Part shown: positions 10,475-21,325 of the stretch, one piece after another
How positions within the stretch are numbered: the first letter of the stretch is position 1
How the letters are laid out: each line of letters opens with the position of its first letter
Assembly: GCF_014066305.1 (NCBI RefSeq)
Contig: NW_023501061.1
Coordinates: forward strand, 620,001 to 684,000
From: Letharia columbiana
Lineage: Eukaryota > Ascomycota > Lecanoromycetes > Lecanorales > Parmeliaceae
Length of the DNA: 64,000 nucleotides
Direction: 5' to 3'
Position numbers and translations under genes: made by a program
The notes under the pieces: generated by a model
What the model was told of the DNA's origin: nothing
The model's database searches: none
Seen by the model: the letters and a program-made list of their open reading frames with translations, nothing else

Positions 10475-11890
10475 ATGCTGCATAGCAAACTGCCTAAGAT
10501 CTCACTGCAGGGTGCGTTATGCCGCTGCCACTCAGCCAGGGAACGGTGCATTATCACCGGATGGCATCTACACACCTCGGCCACTCATCCACACCGTACT
10601 ATATCCACATATGGTTATACACAAGCGAAATCCTTGGTCTACGCGAAACATGGCAATCCGAGTGAGGTGCTCAGGTACGTCGGTACCTGCATCTCTGCAT
10701 CAAAATAAAGGGGGCGGTGCTGAATATATTGCTACCGAACAGTCTACACACGCATAGCATTGGACCCCCACATTCTTCCCTTGTGACGCTACGGACGCTC
10801 TCGGCGCCCCTCAATCCTGCGGACATCAATCAGATACAAGGTACCTATCCTACCGTGCCTCCCTTTACGAGCTCCCTCGGCACAACGCAACCGACTGCTG
10901 TGCCGGGCAACGAAGCCTGCTTTGAGGTGCTGGCGGCCGGCTCCGGGGTCAAGAACGTGCGGAAGGGGGATTGGGTCATTGCGAAGCATACAGGGTTGGG
11001 GACTTGGAGGACGCATCTGCAGGTTGAGGAGGAGAAGGTGATGAGGGTGGAGAAGGAGGGGTTGAGGAGTGAGCAGGTGGGGACCGTTGGGGTGAGTGTG
11101 TGTAGGAGTGGGCCCTTCGTCATGTTACACAAGAATTTTTTTGAAGATTCCAATCTTTACACAAATCATCTTTCAACGACTGCTGGGGAAACCCACTGCT
11201 GACTCGGGACTCTTCAAGGTAAACCCTGTCACTGCCTACCGCATGCTCAAGGACTTCGTCAAGCTAGACGAGGGCGACTGGTGGATCCAGAACGGTGCCA
11301 ACAGCGGAGTTGGCCGAGCAGCCATCCAGCTAGGAAAGAGGTGGGGCTATAAGTCCATCGCCGTCGTCCGCTCACGGCCGGGTGAAGAGGGAGAGAAGCT
11401 GAAGAAAGAGCTACAAGATCTGGGCGCTACTGAAGTTGTCACAGATGAAGAAATGCAACAGAAAGGCTTCAAAGATCAAGTTAAAGATTGGACCAACAGC
11501 GGCCGCTCTCCCCTCAAACTCGCCCTCAACTGTGTCGGCGGCGACGCCGCGATGGCAATGGCCAAGCCCCTCTCCTCCGGCGCCTGTATGGTGACCTACG
11601 GCGCCATGTCCAAATCACCCATGCGGGTCGGAGCGGCCATGCTGATCTTCAAAGACCTACGCTTCTCTGGATTCTGGGTGAGTAGGTGGAGTGATGCGCA
11701 TCCGGAGGAGAAGAAGAGGACGGTGGATGAGTTGTTGGAGATCATGAGGAGGGGGGAGTTTCAGGATACGCCGATGGTGGGGGTGGGGTGGGACTGGGGG
11801 ACGGAGAGGGAGGTCCTCGTGGATGCGGTACAAGGGACCTTGGAGGGATATAGGAAGGGAAAGGGGGTTTTTGTCTTTGGAGACACGTAA
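10475..11890 (+). CDS. ETR1: Mitochondrial trans-2-enoyl-CoA/ACP reductase (MECR family)
   Basis: Three exons fit: 10475-10674, 10743-11091 and 11219-11890, giving 406 residues. It catalyses the last, NADPH-dependent step of mitochondrial fatty acid synthesis (type II), which feeds lipoic acid and respiratory complex assembly. The N-terminus is Arg/Ser/His-rich with few acids, as in a mitochondrial presequence. Family marks are KSLVYAKHGNPSEVLSLHTH, PLNPADINQIQG, VNPVTAYRML, the nucleotide-binding NGANSGVGRAAIQLGKRWGY and LALNCVGGDAA. Length fits the family. The frame also runs to an upstream ATG at 10361, but 10475 gives the better presequence. Intron 2 would end at an AAG acceptor (11216-11218), which is weak but required by the frame and by the conserved VNPV. 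Confidence 0.88.
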
Positions 11891-13542
11891 TCGATCGATG
11901 AAGCGTTGTGACAACAAGCTCATACTGTTGATATTCAGATACTGAATACAAGAAATGCCTCTTCACCACCCCTCCCTCAATTCCCCTTATCGAACTCTCT
12001 CCACACTCGACCCTCCATCCCATTCCATCCCAGCCCATCGAAAACACTCAAACCGCACGCCGTGTATTCAGCCGGCGCCCGGGATCTCCCTCCACCTCCT
12101 CACCTCCCAAGCTCCGTCCGTTCGTTTGTTCGTTCGTTCGTCCGTTCGGCCCACCCTTTCCACCCTACCCCTGTAATCGACTCAGACACCAAAGTACTCC
12201 TACACTCACACGCCATCCATCCATCCATCCATCCCTTCATCCTCCATCCATCCATCCATCCATCCATCCCTTCATCCTCCATCCCACCTCTGTCTGCCCG
12301 TTTGCTGTCGTCGAGCTCGCGTGCTGTGCCTGAAAGCGGGAACGTTGAAAACTGTCACTGAAAAACAAAATGGGAACCACCGATCCCCTTATCGCAGGGC
12401 ACCAGCAACCCCCCCCCCCCCCGCCCCATTCCTGCCACCCACGCGCCGGGATCGACTCGGTCCCGTTTCACACCTCACGCGGAGGCATCGCGGCGGGTAG
12501 GAATGAAACACCGTGGCCTTTTGGAACAGAGGCGAGGACACGCTGCTACAGTACGCACCGTCCTTCTTTGGGGTGGGAGGCTGGGAGGGACCACGGCGTT
12601 GGCGGATTGCGGTCGTTTTGGGTTTGTGCGTTGGGGGTGGCGGGGGGTGGAGTAGTAGGTAGGTTGTACGGGTCGATGCGAAGGCTGGAGGGGATCAATC
12701 AATAAGTGATGTACATTCGCTATCTGCAATGCAAGCTAAATGGACAAAATCGCGCTGTGTTCGTTTTTCACCGCGGGCTGGGTCAGGTGACTGATGTACT
12801 TCCGGGGTATGATGCGAGGATTACCGGAGAGGGAAGGGGAGGAAATAGAGATCTGGTAAATTGAGGGCAATAGGGTCGTGGAGGATGGTGGGGATGGGGA
12901 TGGTGAGGGGGTGTGAGTGTGAGAGGGTTGCGGATGTTAGAGGCGGGGGAAAGGAGGAGTGAGGATGGGGGCTTTGGGTGGGGGTGATGGAAGGTTCGTG
13001 GTTTCTTCTGTAGGCGGAGAGGATGGTGCGTTTGTTTGTGTGTTGGGAGGGAAAGAGGGCACGATCGGCGACCCAAGAGATGCACTGTCGGCGATAGGTC
13101 GCCGGAATGCATAGCTATGTCCTTTGGAAAGCGGTCCTGATAGTTTAGACCTGCATTGTTCTTCTTCGCGCGCTTTTTGCAGTGGAACTTATCGCGTAGA
13201 AGTAGAGGGGACAGGGTGGAGGGGTAGGATGGGGAAACATGTTTAGGCGGCTTTTACGTCGATTCTTGACGGGCTGGATTCTCCAAGGAGAAGACAAGGA
13301 ACAACAAGCGTAGCAGGTTTGAGCTGGATCTGTGTGCCTGGTAAAAGATGCGAAATGATAGCTTTTTGATAACGCGAACGGATGAAAGAGTAAATGTAGG
13401 GACTATCATCTTACTTCAAAACATACCTTGCGATCATTGCGACCTCTATTACTTTGAACATTGCACAGAAAACTCGAAAAGAAATGATCAGTACCAACTA
13501 CAGTTCATCCAGGCAACGAATCGTCACTAATCCCTCACACAG
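11891..13542. other. Intergenic region with microsatellites, no gene recognised
   Basis: The region holds CATC and GTTC arrays, a 15-bp C run near 12408-12422 and G-rich or GT-rich stretches on both sides of 12600-13100. Open frames here, such as the 111-codon one at 12370-12705, read through poly-C or low-complexity sequence. They have no signal, domain or intron support. Confidence 0.5.
12117..12285 (+). repeat. GTTC and CATC microsatellites
   Basis: A (GTTC)n array (12117-12148) is followed by two blocks of (CCAT)n each ending in CCCTTCATCCT (12213-12285). The two CATC blocks are near copies of each other, so a short tandem duplication is likely. Confidence 0.8.
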
Positions 13543-14067
13543 CTACTTGCGTTGCGAAAGTCTCAGGCACTGCATAGAGAAAGTTAGTAACTGCCGCATA
13601 ATAAGTGTCCGTGTGAGAACGTTACTCACCTGTGCCGGTCCAAGGAGCAAACCATAACACTGGCTCGGATTCAACGTGTTCCCATTCGAATTCGGGCTCG
13701 TCGTTTCGTGGAACAACGTGCACTGCTCCGGATCGCCGTTGACGGCGCCCATGCCCGCCGTGGGCCCGCTGAAGTCGAGCTGTTCCCGAAGGGTGGTGGC
13801 TCGGCTGAGGCTGTAGGACAAGACCGGCATGAGCGCGTTGTTGATGTAGGGTATGGTTTGGTTGCCGTAAGGCAGGGCCATGGTGGTGTTGAGGCCGGTC
13901 CCGTTGGAGTTGCAGTTCAGGCCGCTGTAGAGGACGATGTTCATGTTGGAAACGGGGGGGTTCGTCGTCGAGTTGTTCGGGGCGTTTGTGCCGTTCGTGG
14001 CGTTCATGGCGAGAGTGCCGGCACTCAGTGCCAAAAGGATGGGAGTCGCAAGCACGAGGGTATACAT
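13543..14067 (-). CDS. Small secreted protein, four cysteines, family not recognised
   Basis: The ATG at 14067 gives a clear signal peptide (MYTLVLATPILLALSAGTLA). An Asn/Thr-rich linker with many N-glycosylation sequons and a compact domain follow. With the intron removed (13570-13629, 60 bp, GTGAGT...ATGCAG) the protein has 154 residues and ends AQCLRLSQRK. Four cysteines sit at NCNS, EQCT, SQCY and QCLR. The intron is a multiple of three and holds no stop, so keeping it gives a 174-residue version with the same end. The open frame continues upstream of 14067, but the signal peptide fixes this start. The size and Cys content resemble secreted effector-like or wall-associated proteins; function is unknown. 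Confidence 0.65.
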   Translation of the reverse strand: MYTLVLATPILLALSAGTLAMNATNGTNAPNNSTTNPPVSNMNIVLYSGLNCNSNGTGLNTTMALPYGNQTIPYINNALMPVLSYSLSRATTLREQLDFSGPTAGMGAVNGDPEQCTLFHETTSPNSNGNTLNPSQCYGLLLGPAQVSNVLTRTLIMRQLLTFSMQCLRLSQRK

Positions 14068-14743
14068 GGTTGGATTGGGAGTTTTGAGGGCTAGAGGCCG
14101 TTGAAATTGGATGGAGAGGTCGTTGAATCTGGCGGGAATGGGCAGGTGTTGCCATGGTTTATGTAGGCAGAGTCCACAGCACTCTGCGGGCAGACACAAA
14201 AGACAACAGAAAGCCCGATAGTAGGCCTTGTCCAAACATGAAATCCTTTCGGTGAGTTGTGTTTGTTAAGTGTCTTTCAAATCGGGCAGTCCTTGTTCCC
14301 GATGATGCCATTCAATTGCCTCAAATAGCTGATCGAATCCTTTCAGAGGGTCCTGTATGTCAAAGAATCCCCCATGCAATAATAACGGGTGTTTCTTGTT
14401 CCATTGTAAGCAGGATAAGATTGGCAAACGTAGGTTCTCGATCCTTTATCATGGTTCAAGCGTTCTTTGTGATTGACGCAGCGCGTCTCTTCTGGCGCCT
14501 TTCTTCCGCTACTGTCTTTGACGAAAAAGGTCAAAGAGCGTTGAGGCAACCTGTACCCACGTAAGCAGAATGTGCTTCTGTCAGAACTTTGGGATCTACC
14601 GAAGAAGATGGATCGATACTTTCAGCTATGTTTCCGTCCATAAAATTCCAGGCACGTAGCAATCGGAAACTTTGCGTTGCCATTGAGATTGAACTTCCTG
14701 TCGCTGAATGTTTGATACTCTGTAGCGAAATCTGGGTCCAATC
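14068..14743. other. Intergenic region, no gene recognised
   Basis: This is about 0.7 kb upstream of the small secreted protein. Only chance open frames are present, and no repeat or domain is seen. Confidence 0.4.
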
Positions 14744-15214
14744 TCATTTGCTATCTTTTCGAACATCATCCAAGAAGTCTAGATATGCCTTCTGACATTC
14801 TTCTGAGCGGTCGATATACATCTCGTGACAAGTTCCATCGACCACTTCAAGCTTTGACCAGACTACTTTCTCATGCAGCTCTCTCTGCGAGTCCAAGCCT
14901 TCAAGTACTGCCAAGCTACTTTTCGCAGGTGCCAGAATCAGCATCGGTACCGTAATATCTCCAAGGCAGTTGCGAGCATCCATTGTTGAAAGCAACTCCG
15001 CGTGTCCAGCTAAACCCTTACCGGTGCACTTGGCCACTTGGTCCTTCCACCAACTAAGGTACGCTTTGTCTGACAATCGATCCGTACCAAGAGCCTCTGC
15101 GGCACCTTCGACATATTCATGCGATCTGAGCTCCCGGCACGCTGCTGGCCAGCTGCTATATTCAAGGCTAGCCTGTTTTGTGTCGCTGCCGGCAGAAACA
15201 TGGGCGTGGAGCAT
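14744..15214 (-). pseudogene. C-terminal fragment of an alpha/beta-hydrolase
   Basis: The 156 codons match only the second half of an alpha/beta-hydrolase of the enol-lactonase/haloperoxidase-like group. VPMLILAPAKSSLAVLEGLD is the strand carrying the acid region. DGTCHEMYIDRSEECQKAYLDFL carries the catalytic His (CHE). The oxyanion-hole region and the nucleophile elbow (GxSxG) are absent. Upstream the frame hits a TGA within six codons of the first ATG, and the next 370 bp on this strand give no recognisable N-terminal half. I call it a truncated remnant. An undetected upstream exon is possible but unlikely. Confidence 0.6.
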
Positions 15215-15577
15215 GTGGTGACGCTTGCATCAAAGAGAGCTCGAAGAGTCTCTCTGCTTCACAACGAGATTTTCGGATCTTTAGAAGCTCGCTTACAACG
15301 GATGAACAGGACCAGTCGACGAAGCGTGCTCTACTTATCCCTGAAGCCGGATATCCAAATCCAGAATACGCCAAGCACGCGGTTACTCCAATAAGTGACG
15401 AGCAATAATCCATATGTAGTAATGATCAAAAAGTATCCAAGCTGAAAACCGTCATCGAAGAGGTATCACTGAACCCATCAACAGCGCTGCTATCGGTGAT
15501 CCGAACTGACTGATGAAATGACAATATATCCATCTCAGGTACTTTGGAGTAGAGACGCATCGATGCGAATAGCGTAT
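15215..15577. other. Gap between two gene remnants
   Basis: A short open frame on the minus strand (15168-15413) overlaps the hydrolase fragment in another phase. It carries no hydrolase motif. Nothing else is seen. Confidence 0.35.
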
Positions 15578-16762
15578 TCACTGCGGTCTGCGACTCGATT
15601 GAGATCTCATCGACCCCCCCCCACTCATCTCACTGCTCATGTACATGTAAGCACACAAGGGCTTTACCCAGTCGCCTTTTAGTAGTATAGGTTCCTTTGG
15701 GGCCAGAGGCTTATGCCACCACATAGCGCACATAAGAAACGCACACATCATTTCGCAAGTAAGTAAGATTCGAGATCTTGGACAGACAAAGGGGTAGCCA
15801 CTTACACATGCGCTATTGTATTTACGTCTAGCAGAGTGACGGGTAAGGCGGCAACAAGGCGCCCAATGAACTTGTACAAGCATCCACGAGGCTTGGATGA
15901 TGACCAGAGCCTTGGCCACGTTGTTTGCTTTGCTTTTGTCCTTGATCTCTGCTTCGGAGATATTGGGTAGGTGGCCGCAGCTTGCTAAGAGCGCGACTCC
16001 ACGAGCCGTGAGGGTGAGCCTTTTACAGCCATTTGGTAAATATTGAGCCCGGTCGTCCGCAATCTCGAAGGTGGGTTCGAGGCGAAGAAAGAATGGGTCA
16101 TAGTCCACTCGTGGAGTAAGGTATCCGGGGCGGTTGCCCGTTCCTCCCACCAATCGTATGGCTGCTTCCCAAAATGCCTCTGTCTTTCTCTCAGACGGCT
16201 TAGAAGCTTTGCCGAACTCCATTGCCGCCAAGCAGTGAAGACCACGAGTTCTGGAGCATAAACACCGGTAATAATCCATCGAGATTGAACCATAAGCGAG
16301 TTCAGGGCCGTCTGTGATTTGCTGGGAACGTTTAGATGTAGGGCAGTCCAAACACAAAGTATGAGTGTGAGAACACATGAGATGATGAGTGAAAGGGTCC
16401 CACGCCCGTTTGGATCGCCAATGTACTGGACATATGGCGTTGGTTGGTCAACTTGCACGGACATACATTGCGGGGTTGCTGGAGCTGTAAGGCATCGGTG
16501 GACAAAGAACGCGTATATAAGGAGGCCAGGCAAGCAGAAAAACATGATCATAGGTGGCTAATCCCTCCCAAAGGCGACCAGACTTGGGAGACGGAGACAA
16601 GTTTGTAGCCCCATAAGATATTGGGAACTTACCATCATCTTCTATTACAGCAAGGAACAAGAGTAACATCAAAATAGTAATGTAGGAGTACTGCTTTGAG
16701 GCACAATGGTTTGAGGAGGCGCCCCGATCCAGAGCGATAGGGTCACGCATCTTGGCCCCCAT
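15578..16762 (-). pseudogene. Disabled fungal multi-pass membrane protein gene
   Basis: The pieces match a common fungal membrane-protein family of unknown function. An N-terminal hydrophobic segment (16762-16633) can be spliced over a 148-bp intron to 16484. GRGTLSLIISCVLTLILCVW, LHLNVPSK and GVYAPELVVFTAWRQWSSA follow. In another frame come LTARGVALLASCGHLPNISE and DKSKANNVAKALVIIQASWM, and in a third FIGRLVAALPVTLLDVNTIA. After that WWHKPLAPKEPILLKGDWVK is readable. The frame changes near 16070-16090 and near 15868-15876 have no intron signals. The intron with donor GTAAGT at 15805 has no AG near the expected restart (~15748). Three separate lesions argue for a pseudogene and not for a single sequencing error. 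Confidence 0.65.
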
Positions 16763-17098
16763 AGAATTGTTTCAGCTTACGCCACGAATTTCTCAGATCT
16801 GTCAAATGTGAGCCGCACTTCGCTGTGGAGACATCTGCATAGTTTTGAGTGAAAGGAAAGGGGACGGTGGTTTTTGGCGGGAGTGCGGATGGCTTTGCTC
16901 GTTGGATGACCATTAGAAGGATAGGCGCAGAGACTGGCTGGACATGAGCGAAGAAGGCGACGTTGAAGGTTTGAAATAGATGGCCAGGCAGAACAGTGTG
17001 GTTTTAGGGATGGGCGGGTTAGCGGAAACCGGAGGCTTCGATGATAGGTTTTTATCAATTTATTTGGTATCCAGCGTCTACCTTAAATATCCTAATCT
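16763..17098. other. Intergenic region, no gene recognised
   Basis: The region holds a weak minus-strand frame (16777-17058) with no domain or signal. It sits between the disabled membrane-protein gene and the 3' end of the dehydrogenase gene. Confidence 0.35.
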
Positions 17099-18521
17099 CT
17101 ACGACTTGAATGTTTTCAACGCTGGCGTGCCTGGCGCAGGCGGGTCCGAAAACCTCGTCTCCACAAAGATCTTCTGCATCTTGTCACCTCGCTCATTGAA
17201 GATCTTGTACACCTCGTCCATCTCTTCAACCTTGACGCGATGCGTCAGCATCTTGTAAGGATCCGTTTTGCCCTCCCGGATCATCTGCAGCAATTGCTCC
17301 CAGTAAAGATGCACGGGTGCTTGTCCGTTCCCAATCAGGCGGATACCGCGTTCCATGAGCGAGCCGATGTTGAAGTGGTTGGTGAAGCCCACATAGACAC
17401 CTGTGATACCGCAGCGGCCGTAATTCTTGACCGAGGTGATCATTTCATTGACGATTTCTGATGTGTCAGTCTCGGCGCCAACCATCAATTCGAAGCGGTG
17501 GGCCCAGCCTTTGGCGTACTCGCCGGCGACACACTCAAGAGCAACGTCGGGGCCACCATGTTCCATTTCCTTCAGGCGTGATGTTACGCTAGTGCCGTGC
17601 GGTAGGTCCGTGTAATTGAGGAGCTCGAGTTTTGGTATCTTCTCTTTGCAGAAGTCTAATCTCCATGCTCCGTTGCCGCCGTCGATCATGATGACTCTGC
17701 TTGCGCCGTTTGTGAAGCTCATCTCGGCACACATCTCTCCAATAGGTCCGGCACCCCAGATGGCAACGACATCTCCCTCTTTTACGCCAGTGTCAACCAC
17801 GCAGTTCCAGCTCGTAGCCAGAACATCTGACAGGTACAAGCCCTTCTCGTCTGGTACATCGTCTGGCAGCTTGAGGAGGTTGACGTCACCGAATGGCACC
17901 CTCACGTATTCTGCTTGTCCTCCCGCAAATCCACCGGTAAAATGGCTGTATCCGAACATTCCAGCGGTTCGTCCACCATACATGGCATTCTCAATGGTGT
18001 TGCTATTCGTCCGCTCACACTGCGAGGACAGCTTCTTCTTGCAGTACATGCATTCTCCGCAGGCAATTTGGAAGGATGCGACGACCCTTTGCCCAACCTC
18101 GAGGCCTTTGACGCCTGGTCCCATACTATCGACTTTGCCGCAGAATTCGTGGCCAAGGATATCGCCTTTTTGGAGCTCGACGACGGAGCCGTGGTAGAGA
18201 TGGAGGTCGGAGCCGCAGATGGTGGAGCCGGTGACCTTGAGGATTACGTCACGATCTTCGAGGATTTTAGGCTTCGGGCATTCGACTGGAGACAGGCTGT
18301 TAGCAGTGGCAGAGCGAGGAGGTCGAAGGGACCGAGATAGGAGTGTACGTACTCATTTGAACGTCGTTCTTGCCCATCCAGGCAAGAGCCTTCATGTTTT
18401 CCGAGGGATCTCCATATTTCGCACGGTCTCTGGCTGGGTTGGTCATGTTCTGCTCAGTGACTGCGTTGTCACCGTGGCCCATGGCCTTTTCAGCCAGGTT
18501 GGCGCTCTGTGACATTGCCAT
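17099..18521 (-). CDS. Zinc-dependent alcohol/formaldehyde-type dehydrogenase (MDR superfamily)
   Basis: Two exons fit: 18521-18353 and 18285-17099, with a 67-bp intron (GTACGT...TCCAG, phase 1), giving 451 residues. The catalytic-zinc motif is STICGSDLHLYHG followed by GDILGHEF. The structural-zinc cysteines are in CGECMYCKKKLSSQC. The nucleotide-binding turn is AIWGAGPIGEM, followed by the acidic end VIMIDGG expected for NAD preference. A 50-residue N-terminal extension (MAMSQSANLAEKAMGHGDNA...) precedes the usual start KALAWMGKNDVQM. The insert-rich arrangement resembles glutathione-independent formaldehyde dehydrogenases and related fungal alcohol dehydrogenases. The exact substrate cannot be read from sequence. 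The gene looks intact, unlike its neighbours on both sides. Confidence 0.85.
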
Positions 18522-19703
18522 GGTAATTGTATCTGTTGGGGAGATGCTTCGGTTTCGTTTAATAAAAAGTCGAGAATATAAAGAGTGTATGATTCAAGAA
18601 CGAGGATTAAACCCATGGCCGGCATGTTGATAGCTACGTCACTATCATGTCATTACCGGCCACGGGTAGTGCCTCCGGGACATCTACCGCGTCCTCCAAT
18701 GTGGTCTCCTAATCGAGATGTCATTGGCGATACTATTCATGGCAAATCTCGGCGGCGCGAAGTATGCCTTGAGAAAAGCCTGAGAGGAAGAAGGCGGTTG
18801 GAACGACCAAACAGGTAGGCATGTCACATAGAGGAGGGAACGCAGAGCGCGGCTGGAACAGCCGCCAAGCCTGGAGCTCTGAGCTCTAATTAGCTTCATC
18901 ACGTGATTTGAGGTTGCTAGCCTCGATGCAAGAGCTTGGCATTTCGCCTTCTCTACGACATTAAGCATACATTTGTATATCTCACGTCAATACGCTTCTC
19001 CAGAGCTTCTAGCTCCGCCTGACTCTCCGGCTTTTGATTTTTCATTCAGCCATTATCCTTATGCCATTGAGACATTCAAGGAGTTGGCCACAATTTCATG
19101 ATCTCGCTCAACCATCGTCAAGATGATGGAAAAATGGACGTCTTGTCACAGTCTAGATTCCGGTTTTGTCTACATTAAGATGATCAATCAGTAGCCAATA
19201 ATCTAGCGGCTGCTATATCGACGTTGTATCTGAACGGTGAATTGCATTCCCCCCCCCAAAAAGACAGTCCATACGGACCCGTGCTTACTACACGCCTCAG
19301 TATCTTACAAGGTAAGTCAACTTCCCAAGTCCCAGCGACAATGTCTTGATCCTCAGTCTCAAGACCAAAACCTCACAAGATCGAGCTATCCGAGAAGTCT
19401 CACCAGTCAAGGCTTTTGCGTGTAGTTCCAAGTTCAACACTCATAGTTCTCATCAGCCCCAAATAACTCAAACTCCCTACTACGAATGCCAGACTCATAT
19501 CCCGAAATAAGCTAATAGGCGTTCATTCCAAAAATTCTACCTGGGCCCTTCAGTGGGGAGTCGCTGTTGGTCAGAATGCGCCACCAAGCACCTGATTTCT
19601 ACATCCATTTCGTTTGGCCATGCTTCCGTAGCCACGCGAGCATGGCAATCCGCAACCCCATCGTGAATTGCGTTCTGGCAACATGAGGTTTGCTCCTATA
19701 CTA
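18522..19703. other. Intergenic region, no gene recognised
   Basis: This is about 1.2 kb upstream of the dehydrogenase. Only short chance frames are present, and a C8 run lies near 19249. No repeats or RNA genes are seen. Confidence 0.4.
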
Positions 19704-21325
19704 TCACAGAAAACTATTGACCTCCTCCATCAGAAACCATGAGGCCCCAGTGATTAGTAGCGCAATTGTGACTTTGGTAAGGAAAACCCACGGACTTCTC
19801 CCGCTTCCATTGAGCTCTCTCAAATTCATTCCAAACATAGAAGTTGCAAGGTTGAGGGGGACGTAAACAAAGGCGAGGATTGTAACTGCAATTATATTAA
19901 TGTCTTCATCATCGTTGTATGCTCACTTTTCACGCTCACAGATCTTGACTACGCTTTATTAGTGGATGATGTCGGAACTTTGCAGTCATGAGCAAGACTT
20001 ACTCCGTTTTCCTTCTTTGATCTGACGATTTGAAAGCTCAATGGACTTTTTCGATTCTTGCAATGGCCAATCTCCAACTTGAATGTGCAGATAAACACGA
20101 ACCTGTGCTTCCAATCGACCTGCTTCCCGATGACTTGTTCTGAGGTTTTCTTCCATCTTGTGCCAGGATCTTTTCGACAGCCAACCAGCCGGTGTTTGGG
20201 AATCTATGTATCTCAAAAGATGGTTTAAGCCATCTTCCGAATCTTCCACCATTGCTCGCAGCCGAACTCGGTTTCTAAGCAGATCAGAGGTGATCTCTTC
20301 CCTCTCAGCCATAGGGCAAAGATCGTCCGCAAGCCCCAGGTGCTCAGAATATTCCTCACGGAAGCTCTCGCGGAAATCACCGATTCGGAATGTGCTGGGA
20401 TACAACAAGGCAATCAGCGTTTTCTAAACCAAGTCCGTAACGTCAAGCGCTGGCTCATTCTCATTAAGCCAGTTGAGAAGACGTGTATAGTTCAAATGCT
20501 CGGATCTCCCGATATCATAACGCACCAGCCCGCATGAGTCTCGATTATGCGGATCTGTGTAGAATTGATAGCTTTCATCGGCCGGGCTCCTGAAAGGGAA
20601 GATATCACCGATCTCCTCCTCAACAGCATCCGCCAACATCGATTCCCATTTCATGCGAGCAATGAGAACGATGGGGAATGCATCTAATTTATCCAGGTCA
20701 TAGTGACGCACCACTGTAGCGACAATCCCACCAATTCTGACGTGTCTGAAATCCAAAGGTCGCCTGTTTCCACTACAAAGAGCTTCCGAAAAAACGTGGG
20801 TCAATCCTCAAGCCCAATCCGAGCGCGTTCACCACACTTGGTTTAAGGTAATGGTCAGAGTCCCACAGCACTATCTGAACAGCAACATTGGCCGGTGGTT
20901 GCCGCAGATTCATGAGAAACGGAGTCACTGTCACAGCGCGGAACTGCCCCAGGCCGGGAGCTTTCGTCAATTGATAGGTCGAGTATGGTGAATCTGTGCC
21001 GCTGATAGCTGGAATCATGGTCGGAAGCTGCAATTTATCCCTGCAGTACCTTCTTCAGATATGGTTGTGGATGTTCTGCCCTGTAAGCTTTTAAGGTAGT
21101 CGACATAGGACGAATATCCTGTCCAGCCTCCAGAACAGCCCAAAGCTTGTCAACAGAATCATTGATGTCATCAGTTGACAGCCTCTCGAGAGGGACTGCG
21201 CCATCATTGATCGCGCTAGATTCGTCAGAGTTGCGAAGACCAAGACGTTCAGAACGGGTAACCACGCTGAAACAATTAAGACGCTCATGACGCTCAGTGC
21301 CCGGCCGGGGGCATGAATACATCAT
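19704..21325 (-). pseudogene. Disabled CorA-like Mg2+ transporter-type gene
   Basis: The parts are collinear on the minus strand. An N-terminal block (21325-~21050) is followed by QLTKAPGLGQFRAVTVTPF, then GGIVATVVRHYDLDKLDAFP and WLNENEPALDV. The helical C-domain follows (LLRYIDSQTPAGWLSKRSWH, QESKKSIELSNRQIKEGKR). After a GTAAGT...TTGCAG intron (20002-19886) come the two C-terminal membrane segments, ILAFVYVPLNLATSMFGMN and FLTKVTIALLITGASWFL. The FGMN motif is the CorA-type GMN signature at the end of TM1. Lesions are a frame change near 21035-21060, a second one in a T6 run near 20785, and an in-frame TAG at 20424-20426. Each adjoining frame is otherwise well preserved, so decay is recent. 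Confidence 0.7.

Noticed and set aside
12370..12705. 111-codon open frame on the plus strand
   Set aside because: It reads through a poly-C run and low-complexity sequence, with no start context, domain or intron.
20424..21060. Programmed ribosomal frameshifting in the CorA-like gene
   Set aside because: There are two separate frame changes plus a stop, and this family has no known frameshifting; decay or sequence error is simpler.
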